Below, piece after piece: positions 1 through 6,369 of a DNA stretch of 7,808 nt. The translations under genes were made by a program, and so were the position numbers. The notes below the pieces were generated by a model. It was not told where the DNA came from and ran no database searches. It saw nothing but the letters and a program-made list of their open reading frames with translations. This stretch comes from Oscillibacter sp. (GTDB taxonomy: Bacteria; Bacillota; Clostridia; Oscillospirales; Oscillospiraceae): NCBI GenBank assembly GCA_020025415.1, contig JAHHSB010000058.1:1-7808 (forward strand), given 5' to 3'. Within the stretch, counting starts at the first letter, position 1, and every line of letters starts with the position of its first letter.

Positions 1-245
1 GGGATGGACAGACCATCAACCTGACGGCCAAAGAATTTGACCTGATCGAGCTGCTGATGAAAAATCCCCGGCGGGTATACAGCCGGGAGAATCTGATGAA
101 CGTGGTCTGGGGTTACAGCTATGGCGGCGATTACCGGACGGTGGATGTGCATATCCGCCGCTTGCGGGAAAAACTGGAGAAAAATCCCGCCGAGCCGGTG
201 TGTATCCTGACCAAGTGGGGAGTGGGCTACTATTTCAAAAACTAA
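1..245 (+). CDS. Response regulator, OmpR/PhoB family, C-terminal DNA-binding part (5' truncated by window edge)
   Basis: This is the DNA-binding end of a two-component response regulator; the receiver domain lies outside the window. Reading from base 3 the frame is open and gives 80 residues. They show the winged-helix pattern of the OmpR/PhoB family: LTAKEFDLIELLM at the start of the domain, SRENLMNVVWG, the recognition helix RTVDVHIRRLREKLE, and the wing strand TKWGVGYYF just before the stop. In this family the domain binds direct-repeat promoter sites as a dimer once the receiver is phosphorylated. A histidine kinase follows in the same operon and is the expected phosphodonor. An internal ATG at base 57 lies inside the conserved domain and is not the true start. 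The regulon cannot be deduced from this fragment. Confidence 0.93.
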   Translation, partial: DGQTINLTAKEFDLIELLMKNPRRVYSRENLMNVVWGYSYGGDYRTVDVHIRRLREKLEKNPAEPVCILTKWGVGYYFKN

Positions 246-309
246 GGGAAGGTTCTGGAACCGGCTGCAGGTCAAATTTGGCCTGAGCTATATCGCGATC
301 ATCGGCGCG
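232..309 (+). other. In-frame upstream extension of the histidine kinase without ATG/GTG/TTG
   Basis: In the kinase frame, codons upstream of 310 read KGRFWNRLQVKFGLSY then IAIIGA. This is a basic-aromatic cytoplasmic leader plus the first half of the first membrane helix, which is what a PhoR-like kinase should have. The frame is open back to a TGA at 208-210, yet it contains no ATG, GTG or TTG. Candidate non-standard starts are ATT at 232, with a purine-rich GGGGAG at 217-222 about 9 bases before it, and CTG at 265, behind AAGGGAAGG at 244-252. Either would begin close to, or overlap, the end of the response-regulator gene (stop 243-245), consistent with translational coupling. Confidence 0.55.
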
Positions 310-1662
310 GTGGTGCTGCTGCTCAACACCTATCCGCTGCTGGTGTCGGAGGATCTGGTGTTCCACTCCAAGGTCTCCACCATGCAGAGCAGCGTCTGGG
401 TCATGGTCTCCGCCTTGTCGGGGCTGGAGGAGCTGACCGAGGAGAATGTGGCCGATGCCATGACCGTGGCGGAGGAGACGGGACTGAGCCGGATCCTGGT
501 CACGGATGAGAACGGCCGCATCCTTTACGACAGCCGGGAGACTGACGGGGCTGTCAACGGCTATGTTCTGTACACCGAGGTGGTGCAGGCGCTGGAGGGG
601 AACGACGCATCCTGCTGCAGCTATGAAAACGGGGCCTTCCGCAGCCGGGCGGCCTCGCCGGTACTTTATCAAAACCAGATCATCGGGGCGGTATACGCCT
701 ATGAGTACGATACGGAACAGGCGGTGCTGCTGGAGGGGTTCCAGAGCAACCTGCTGCGCATCTCCCTGGTGGTGGGGATCCTGGTCATCGGGCTGAGCGT
801 ATTGCTCTCCCATGCCCTGACCAGCCGCATCGGCGAGCTTTTGCGGGCCATCGTGCTGGTGCGGGACGGCGCCTATGACCACCGGGCTGCCGTCCGGGGC
901 AAGGACGAGATCGCCCAGCTCAGCCAGGCGTTCAACAGCATGACCGACCGGCTGGAGCAGACGGAGGAGCTGCGCCGCCGCTTTGTCTCTGACGCATCCC
1001 ACGAGCTGAAAACGCCCCTGGCTGCCATCCGGCTGCTGACAGACTCTATTTTGCAGACGGAGCATATCGACCCTGGGACTGCCCGGGAGTTTGTGGCGGA
1101 CATTGGGCAGGAGGCCGAGCGATTGGCCCGGATCACTGAGGATCTGCTGCGCCTGACCCGGCTGGACAGCGGCCTGCCCGCGGCCCAGACTCCTGCGGAG
1201 GTGGAGCCGGTATTTGCCCAGGTGCTGCGGATGATGGAGCTGGTGGCCAGGGAGAAACGGGTGGAACTGGTCTGCGTCCGGTCCGAGGCGTGCCAGGTGC
1301 TGGCCACGGACGATCAGCTTTATCAGGTGATCTATAATCTGGTGGATAACGGGGTGAAATATACCCCGTCCGGAGGCAGGGTGGAGACGGCCCTGAACGC
1401 GGAGAAGGGCCGGGTGATCCTGACGGTGGCTGACAACGGCATCGGTATTCCCGAGGAGGATCTGCCCCGGGTATTCGAGCGCTTTTACCGGGTGGACAAG
1501 GCCCGCTCCCGTGCCGCAGGCGGTACGGGACTGGGCCTGGCCATCGTGCGGGACACGGTCCGCCGGCAGGGGGGCAGCGTCACGGTGGAGAACCGGCCCG
1601 GCGGCGGCGCACTGTTCACTGTCAGCTGGCCGGAGGCCCGGGAAGGAGGGCAGAAAGTATGA
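310..1662 (+). CDS. Sensor histidine kinase, PhoR-like, HisKA/HATPase_c (start uncertain, probably further upstream)
   Basis: This is a membrane histidine kinase that would phosphorylate the regulator encoded just upstream. Numbered from the GTG at 310 there are 450 residues: the end of the first membrane helix (about 1-13), an extracytoplasmic sensor region (about 15-145) with a PAS/Cache-like stretch (VTDENGRILYDS), a second helix (149-169), a HAMP linker (170-222), the H-box SHELKTPL with phospho-acceptor His231, the N-box around Asn343 (NLVDNGVKY), the G1 box DNGIG at 375-379, an F-box (VFERFYRVD) and the G2 box GGTGLGL at 404-410. All catalytic motifs are intact. The GTG is the first standard start codon in frame, but it cuts into the first helix. 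Coding similarity continues upstream to about base 244, so the true N-terminus is probably earlier. The stop overlaps the next gene's start (ATGA), so the two are translationally coupled. Confidence 0.93.
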   Translation: MVLLLNTYPLLVSEDLVFHSKVSTMQSSVWVMVSALSGLEELTEENVADAMTVAEETGLSRILVTDENGRILYDSRETDGAVNGYVLYTEVVQALEGNDASCCSYENGAFRSRAASPVLYQNQIIGAVYAYEYDTEQAVLLEGFQSNLLRISLVVGILVIGLSVLLSHALTSRIGELLRAIVLVRDGAYDHRAAVRGKDEIAQLSQAFNSMTDRLEQTEELRRRFVSDASHELKTPLAAIRLLTDSILQTEHIDPGTAREFVADIGQEAERLARITEDLLRLTRLDSGLPAAQTPAEVEPVFAQVLRMMELVAREKRVELVCVRSEACQVLATDDQLYQVIYNLVDNGVKYTPSGGRVETALNAEKGRVILTVADNGIGIPEEDLPRVFERFYRVDKARSRAAGGTGLGLAIVRDTVRRQGGSVTVENRPGGGALFTVSWPEAREGGQKV

Positions 1663-2579
1663 GACGCGGGATCCTTTTTCTGTTGTGCGCCGCATTGGCA
1701 TGGCAGCTGTGTGCCTGCGCTTCCTCCCAGGCCGGCTCTGGCGGAGAGGATAGCTACGTCCTGTATTTTTGCCGGAAGGACCTGTCCGCCGTGCAGGGCG
1801 GCGACGCCTTGGGCGGCGAGTCGGTGGAGATCCAAAACAGCGGGGCGATGGAGACGGTGGACCTGGCCGGGGAGCTGATGCGCCGCCTGTTTAACGGCCC
1901 GGATGATGAGGCATTGGAAAGTCCCTTCCCGCCGGGGGCGCAGTTTCTTAGCTGCGGTCTCAGCGGCACGCGCATGGTGGTGGATGTCTCCGCGTCCTAT
2001 GCCACCTTGTCTGGAGTGGAGCTGACGCTGGCGGATTACTGCATCACCCTGACGCTGACCCAAATCTCGGACATCTCCTCCGTGGAGATCACGGTGCTGG
2101 GGGAGCCCCTGGCCTATCGGGAGCAGCAGATCTTCACCGCCGACGACGTGCTGCTGACCAGCGCGGAGGATGTGGTGGCTTCGGTGGAGGCTATGCTGTA
2201 CTTCCTGGACGAGGAAGAGGCTTTGGCGGCGGAGGCCCGGGAAGTGGATCTCTATGAAGGGGACACCCAGGTCAAGGCGGTGGTCCAGGCCCTTCAGAGC
2301 GGGCCCCGGGACCGGGATCTTCATGCGGCCCTGCCGGAGGAGCTGAAGATCCAGTCCGTATGGCTGGAAGAGAGCGTTTGTTATGTAAATCTATCTGCCG
2401 GAGAGGAAAGCCTGCCCCAGGGACGGGAGATGGAACTGGCGCTGACAGCCTTGTCCTGGTCCCTTTGCTCACTGGAGAGCGTGGAAGAGGTGTGCTATCT
2501 GGTGGGCGGCGAGGAAGCCGAGACCTACTGCGGGGTATCTCTGCAGGCGGTGGGAGAAGTGGACGAACCAGCCGCGTAA
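1659..2579 (+). CDS. GerMN domain lipoprotein (two GerMN domains)
   Basis: This is a predicted membrane-anchored lipoprotein of 306 residues. The N-terminus has basic residues, a hydrophobic run and a lipobox LCAC, with Cys20 as the likely lipidated residue, followed by a Ser/Gly-rich linker. Two repeats of the GerMN fold follow. The first (about 33-150) contains DLAGELMRRLFNGP, a PPGAQF segment and VVDVSASY. The second (about 178-295) contains VKAVVQALQSGP, LPEELKIQSVWLEESVCYVNLS and a closing SVEEVCYLVGG. GerMN domains are known from the germination/sporulation protein GerM and from LpqB, a lipoprotein linked to the MtrAB two-component system. The start ATG overlaps the kinase stop, and a strong AGGAGG lies at 1644-1649, nine bases upstream. 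The sequence does not say what the protein binds. An accessory surface role for the adjacent kinase is an inference from operon position. Confidence 0.88.
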   Translation: MRRGILFLLCAALAWQLCACASSQAGSGGEDSYVLYFCRKDLSAVQGGDALGGESVEIQNSGAMETVDLAGELMRRLFNGPDDEALESPFPPGAQFLSCGLSGTRMVVDVSASYATLSGVELTLADYCITLTLTQISDISSVEITVLGEPLAYREQQIFTADDVLLTSAEDVVASVEAMLYFLDEEEALAAEAREVDLYEGDTQVKAVVQALQSGPRDRDLHAALPEELKIQSVWLEESVCYVNLSAGEESLPQGREMELALTALSWSLCSLESVEEVCYLVGGEEAETYCGVSLQAVGEVDEPAA

Positions 2580-2619
2580 AAAAACAAGGAGGGAACCGTT
2601 TCAAGCGGTTCCCTCCTTG
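2578..2619 (-). terminator. Intrinsic terminator of the DUF1294 gene, with stem shared by the convergent GerMN gene
   Basis: There is a perfect 14-bp stem (2585-2598 with 2606-2619; arm CAAGGAGGGAACCG) and a 7-base loop. On the - strand it is followed directly by seven Ts (complement of 2578-2584), a textbook terminator that begins 2 bases after the DUF1294 stop. On the + strand the stem follows the GerMN stop but has no T-run after it, so it can only be a weak terminator or an end-protecting hairpin for that operon. Confidence 0.88.
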
Positions 2620-2621
2620 CT

Positions 2622-2993
2622 TCAGCCGGAGAAGCGGCGCAGGAGCAGGTACAGCAGGGGGATCAGGAGCTGAACGATCAAAATGGCCGGGATCCCCAGG
2701 CGGAAGCTCCGGTGCAGCGTCTTGTGATGAAAGACCCGCATCCCTAGCAGGGCGCCCACGCTGCCGCCCAGCAGGGAGAGCAGGAACAGGGTCTTCTCCG
2801 GGACCCGGCGGACCGAGGGGCGGGCCTGCTTGCGCCGGGCCTTCCATTTGTCCAGGCCGAAGATCAAAAAGGTGATCAGGTTGATCGCCAGCAGATAACA
2901 GCCCAGCAGGGCCCAGGGGGAGCCCCCCAGGAACACGCAGATCGTATCCCCCTGTGCCTGGGGAAGAAAAAATGCCTTACAGCTTTGGGGCAT
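2622..2993 (-). CDS. DUF1294 family membrane protein
   Basis: This small integral membrane protein of 123 residues belongs to the DUF1294 family, whose function is not established. The family hallmarks are present in order: a hydrophobic helix ending NLITFLIFGLDKWKA, the RRVPEKTLFLLSLLGG segment, GALLGMRVFHHKT, a cytoplasmic stretch with RSFRLG, and a final hydrophobic helix (IPAILIVQLLIPLLYLLL) before a basic tail. About 30 residues precede the conserved core. I chose the ATG at 2993 over the GTG at 3002 because an AGGAGGT sits at 3007-3001, seven bases before the ATG. It would touch the GTG and leave it with no usable spacing. The gene stands alone, transcribed against both neighbours, with its own terminator and a possible promoter at 3044-3072. 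Confidence 0.88.
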   Translation of the reverse strand: MPQSCKAFFLPQAQGDTICVFLGGSPWALLGCYLLAINLITFLIFGLDKWKARRKQARPSVRRVPEKTLFLLSLLGGSVGALLGMRVFHHKTLHRSFRLGIPAILIVQLLIPLLYLLLRRFSG

Positions 2994-3000
2994 CAATGCC

Positions 3001-3007
3001 ACCTCCT
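3001..3007 (-). promoter_or_regulatory. Ribosome binding site that fixes the DUF1294 start
   Basis: On the - strand the bases read AGGAGGT, a full anti-Shine-Dalgarno match. Spacing to the ATG at 2993 is seven bases. The alternative GTG at 3002 directly abuts or overlaps it, so it is disfavoured. Confidence 0.8.
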
Positions 3008-3013
3008 ATCGCG

Positions 3014-3232
3014 CTGCCGGTGGGCGGAGCCCCCGGCAGGGGCATCCTACCAGAAACGCTGCCCGATTGCAAGGGCAGGGAAGCGGGGGAAAGTTTCCGC
3101 CTCCAGCGCAACTTTTTCCTCCGTTGATGCGTCTGAAAAGACGGCGGAAGGGGGAAAGCTCCCTTCCTGCCGCCGGCGGAGCATGGCTCCACTCGGCGGG
3201 GAAGACGACGGACCGGCCCCAGGGGCCGGTGT
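3014..3232. other. Hairpin-dense intergenic region; possible structured RNA, cobalamin-riboswitch-like motifs on + strand
   Basis: No convincing protein is encoded here. The region carries many short inverted repeats: 3014-3020 with 3033-3039 (inner GGGC/GCCC); CTGCCC 3059-3064 with 3073-3078; CGTCT 3130-3134 with 3139-3143 closing a GAAA tetraloop (on the + strand); CGGC+GGAAGGG 3142-3152 with 3161-3172 (one bulged T); GGAGC 3178-3182 with 3186-3190; and ACCGGCCCC 3212-3220 with 3222-3230. Read on the + strand it also shows, in order, pieces resembling the cobalamin riboswitch core: GGGAA (3078-3082), a GCGG...CCGC stem enclosing GGGAAAG, CGCAACT (3107-3113), and CCACT...GGGGAAG (3189-3204). 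The conserved 3' CCAGGAGACCTGCC-type segment is absent. It could be a degenerate or variant riboswitch, an unrelated leader or small RNA, or an intergenic repeat. Confidence 0.3.
3044..3072 (-). promoter_or_regulatory. Possible sigma-A promoter for the DUF1294 gene
   Basis: On the - strand TTGCAA (3072-3067) lies 17 bases before TAGGAT (3049-3044). Each matches four of six consensus positions, and the spacing is ideal. Transcription would begin near 3037. The transcript would then open with the hairpin at 3014-3039, immediately before the ribosome binding site. This is a moderate match in GC-rich DNA and is inferred from sequence only. Confidence 0.35.
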
Positions 3233-3245
3233 GGGAGGGTATGTG

Positions 3246-3431
3246 ATGAGAAAGTGGCTTGCATTTCTGGCGGTATATTTTTGCCTGTGCCTGCTGGCTG
3301 GCGGCGTGGGCAGGGGCGGAACGGTTTCCGGCTCCTCTGAAAGCAGTACGACTTATGCCCAGTCCAACCAACAGGCGGGGCCGGCAGCGGAGCAGATCCC
3401 AAGGATTTTGGAGAGCGAAATGGAGGATTGA
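3246..3431 (+). CDS. Small hypothetical secreted or membrane-anchored protein (61 residues)
   Basis: I do not recognise this protein. It has 61 residues: a basic start (MRKW), a hydrophobic run of about 18 residues containing two cysteines (Cys13 and Cys15), a Gly-rich turn, then a polar Ser/Gln-rich stretch ending in the acidic tail ESEMED. This fits an N-terminal signal or anchor with a short exported tail. No lipobox is convincing, because the cysteines lie within the hydrophobic core. The ATG at 3246 is preceded by GGGAGGG (3233-3239) six bases upstream. The frame is open further 5', but that part reads as Arg/Pro/Gly-rich noise. A weak terminator follows the stop directly, supporting an independent gene. 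Its immediate upstream neighbour is the hairpin-rich region, which would be its leader. Confidence 0.5.
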   Translation: MRKWLAFLAVYFCLCLLAGGVGRGGTVSGSSESSTTYAQSNQQAGPAAEQIPRILESEMED

Positions 3432-3432
3432 A

Positions 3433-3452
3433 TCCCGAAATCGGGGCTTTTT
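3433..3452 (+). terminator. Short intrinsic terminator after the small protein gene
   Basis: A TCCCG/CGGGG stem (3433-3437 with 3442-3446, one wobble pair) closes a four-base loop, AAAT. It is followed by C and five Ts (3448-3452). The stem is short, so read-through into asnS is possible. Confidence 0.5.
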
Positions 3453-3465
3453 CCCTGGTTTCCCC

Positions 3466-3494
3466 TTGTAAAATGCCGGACAATGAAGTACAAT
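3466..3494 (+). promoter_or_regulatory. Sigma-A promoter of asnS
   Basis: TTGTAA (3466-3471) and TACAAT (3489-3494) are separated by exactly 17 bases, in an AT-rich island within otherwise GC-rich DNA. Transcription would start near 3501, giving a leader of about 45 bases before the asnS start. That is too short for a T-box, so control by uncharged tRNA through this leader is unlikely. Confidence 0.7.
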
Positions 3495-3545
3495 ACTATA
3501 TTCGATAGGACTTTCGGCAAAAACAAGAAAAACGGGTGAAATGCA

Positions 3546-4940
<1,395 letters not shown>

Positions 4941-4955
4941 AAAACGAAGCTTCCA

Positions 4956-4988
4956 GGGCCGGAGGAATTCATTCCTCCGGCCCTTTTT
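4956..4988 (+). terminator. Intrinsic terminator of asnS
   Basis: A perfect 12-bp GC-rich stem (GGGCCGGAGGAA at 4956-4967 with 4972-4983) closes a TTCA loop and runs straight into five Ts (4984-4988). It starts 15 bases after the asnS stop. Confidence 0.95.
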
Positions 4989-5064
4989 CCTGATCTGGCG
5001 CGGAATAGCAGGCGGCGGGAAAACGGTACTTCCCACGCTTTTGAAAAAATAGCCGGCCGCCCTC

Positions 5065-5093
5065 TTGACAAACCGGGGCGAGTCGGTTATGCT
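5065..5093 (+). promoter_or_regulatory. Strong sigma-A promoter of the GntR-ABC operon
   Basis: A perfect TTGACA (5065-5070) is followed after 17 bases by TATGCT (5088-5093). Transcription is predicted to start around 5100, placing the inverted repeat at 5102-5125 at the very beginning of the transcript. Confidence 0.85.
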
Positions 5094-5101
5094 TGTTATA
5101 C

Positions 5102-5125
5102 GGTTAGTTACTCAAGTAATCAACC
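5102..5125. promoter_or_regulatory. Inverted-repeat operator, probable binding site of the GntR regulator
   Basis: A 24-bp dyad reads GGTTnnTTACT, a central CA, then AGTAAnnAACC; 9 of 12 symmetric positions pair, including both outer GGTT/AACC blocks and the inner TTACT/AGTAA. It sits directly downstream of the -10 element, where a bound repressor would block transcription. The gene that follows encodes a GntR-family DNA-binding protein, so autoregulation is the natural reading. That assignment is inference. Confidence 0.65.
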
Positions 5126-5153
5126 AACTAGCGAGAAAGGGGGGACTGCTGCC

Positions 5154-5525
5154 ATGACCTTTCAGGAGGAGCTGCCGATCTTTTTGCAGCTGGCGGAACA
5201 GTTGAAAGAGGGCATCCTCTCCGGGGCCTATCCGGAGGAGAGCCAGATCCCCTCCATCACGGAGTACTCCGTCGCCTATAAGATCAATCCGGCGACGGCG
5301 CTGAAGGGGATCAACCTTTTGGTGGATGAAGGCCTGGTTTATAAGAAACGGGGGGTCGGTATGTTTGTCTCGTCAGGCGCCCGGGAAGTGCTGCAGGGGC
5401 AGCGGCGGGAGCGGTTTTACGAGGACTATGTGGAAAGGGCAGTGCGGGAGGCCAAGAATCTGGGCCTGACTGCCGCGGAGGTTACGGCGCTGATCGAGAG
5501 GGGGTTTGAGGAAGATGGCCATTGA
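5154..5525 (+). CDS. GntR-family transcriptional regulator, YtrA subfamily
   Basis: This is a short one-domain-plus-tail repressor of 123 residues, the size typical of the YtrA subfamily, which lacks the large effector domain of other GntR proteins. The N-terminal winged helix spans about residues 8-75: PIFLQLAEQLKEGILSGAY, QIPSITEYSV, the recognition-helix region INPATALKGINLLVDEGLV, and the wing KKRGVGMFV. The rest (about 76-123) is a charged helical tail that in this subfamily mediates dimerisation. YtrA-type regulators usually sit first in an operon with ABC transporter genes and repress it, as here. AGGGGGG at 5138-5144 is nine bases before the ATG. The stop lies 11 bases inside the ABC ATPase gene, so the two are coupled. 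The inducing signal is unknown; in Bacillus the family responds to cell-wall-active antibiotics. Confidence 0.92.
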   Translation: MTFQEELPIFLQLAEQLKEGILSGAYPEESQIPSITEYSVAYKINPATALKGINLLVDEGLVYKKRGVGMFVSSGAREVLQGQRRERFYEDYVERAVREAKNLGLTAAEVTALIERGFEEDGH

Positions 5526-6369
5526 GTTTCAGAATGTAAGCAAGCACTTTGGCAAAAAGCAGGCCCTGCGGGATGTGACGCTGCGGCTGGAGGAGGGGCA
5601 GATCTATGGGCTGCTGGGGAACAACGGCGCGGGTAAATCTACGCTGATGAAGGTCCTCACCGGCCGGCTGATTCCCGATGGCGGGCAGGTGCTGGTGGAT
5701 GACATTCCCGTCTCTCAGACCGCTGCTCTGAGCCGACTCTTCCTTATGGGCGAGGAGAATCTCTTTCCTGCCTCCATGAAAGTCAAGCGGGCCTTCGCCA
5801 TGGCGGGGCAGTTCTATCCTGATTTTGACGCCGACTATGCCAAGAGCCTGGCCGGGGAGTTCGGCCTGGAGCTGAATCAGAAGATCAGCAAGCTTTCCAC
5901 CGGTTACGGCTCGATCTTCCGCCTGATCCTGGCCCTGTCGGTGAACACGCCCTACGTGCTGCTGGATGAGCCGGTGCTGGGCCTGGACGCGGAGCATCGG
6001 GATCTCTTTTACCGGACGCTGATCCAGAAATTTTCCGACCGGCCCTGCACCATGGTGATCTCCACCCACCTGATCGAAGAGGTGGCCGCCATCGTGGGCC
6101 ACACGGTGATTATCCGGGCCGGAGAGATCATCCGGGACGCCCCCACGGAGATCCTGACCGGCGAGGCCTATACCGTCAGCGGCCCGGCGGGGCTGATGGA
6201 TGCCTATCTGACCGGACGGCAGGTCATGACCCAGACGGAGCTGGGCGGACTGAAGACTGCCTGCATCCGGGGTCAGGCACCGGAGTCGGTGCCAGCGGGG
6301 CTGGAAGTGTCCCATGTGCGGCTGCAGGATTATTTTGTCAGCCTGATGCGGGAGGAGGAGCGGAAATGA
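5515..6369 (+). CDS. ABC transporter ATP-binding protein with atypical signature motif
   Basis: This cytoplasmic ATPase of an ABC system would power or gate the membrane protein encoded next. It has 284 residues: Walker A GNNGAGKST (35-43), Walker B YVLLDEP (147-153, catalytic Glu152), D-loop LGLD (155-158) and H-loop His185 (STH). The signature is LSTGYGS (127-133) rather than LSGGQ, and the usual Q-loop position reads LFLMGEENLFP (75-85) with no Gln. The C-terminal 70 or so residues are a family-specific extension. Such deviations recur in ATPases of GntR-linked ABC-2-like operons. I chose ATG 5515 because similarity begins at AIEFQNVSKHFG and GAGAGGGGG precedes it by ten bases; a TTG at 5506 adds only three residues. 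The stop overlaps the next start (ATGA). Substrate and direction are not shown; export or envelope stress defence is the family expectation. Confidence 0.93.
   Translation: MAIEFQNVSKHFGKKQALRDVTLRLEEGQIYGLLGNNGAGKSTLMKVLTGRLIPDGGQVLVDDIPVSQTAALSRLFLMGEENLFPASMKVKRAFAMAGQFYPDFDADYAKSLAGEFGLELNQKISKLSTGYGSIFRLILALSVNTPYVLLDEPVLGLDAEHRDLFYRTLIQKFSDRPCTMVISTHLIEEVAAIVGHTVIIRAGEIIRDAPTEILTGEAYTVSGPAGLMDAYLTGRQVMTQTELGGLKTACIRGQAPESVPAGLEVSHVRLQDYFVSLMREEERK

Noticed and set aside
231..262. Programmed frameshift fusing the response regulator and kinase at CAAAAAC
   Set aside because: The five-A run is short, a +1 shift would be needed, no stimulatory structure is evident, and regulator-kinase fusions of this order are not typical; non-standard or coupled initiation is simpler.
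235..1701. Long - strand open frame (488 residues) antisense to the histidine kinase
   Set aside because: Pro/His/Gln/Arg-rich composition with no domain; it mirrors the third-position GC bias of the kinase, whose motifs are complete.
3078..3120. RNase P RNA-like GGAAAGT motif
   Set aside because: Only this short resemblance is present; the other conserved blocks of RNase P RNA are missing nearby on either strand.
2985..3245. 5' part of the open + frame leading into the small 61-residue gene
   Set aside because: It encodes an Arg/Pro/Gly/Ser-rich stretch across obvious hairpins; the ribosome site and signal-like sequence point to ATG 3246 as the start.
3432..3545. T-box leader for asnS
   Set aside because: Only about 45 bases separate the predicted transcription start from the ATG, with no specifier stem and no AGGGTGGNACCGCG-type T-box sequence; the only terminator hairpin lies upstream of the promoter.
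5482..6315. 277-residue - strand open frame over the ABC ATPase
   Set aside because: It is antisense to a gene with intact Walker motifs; it has no domain and no credible start context.
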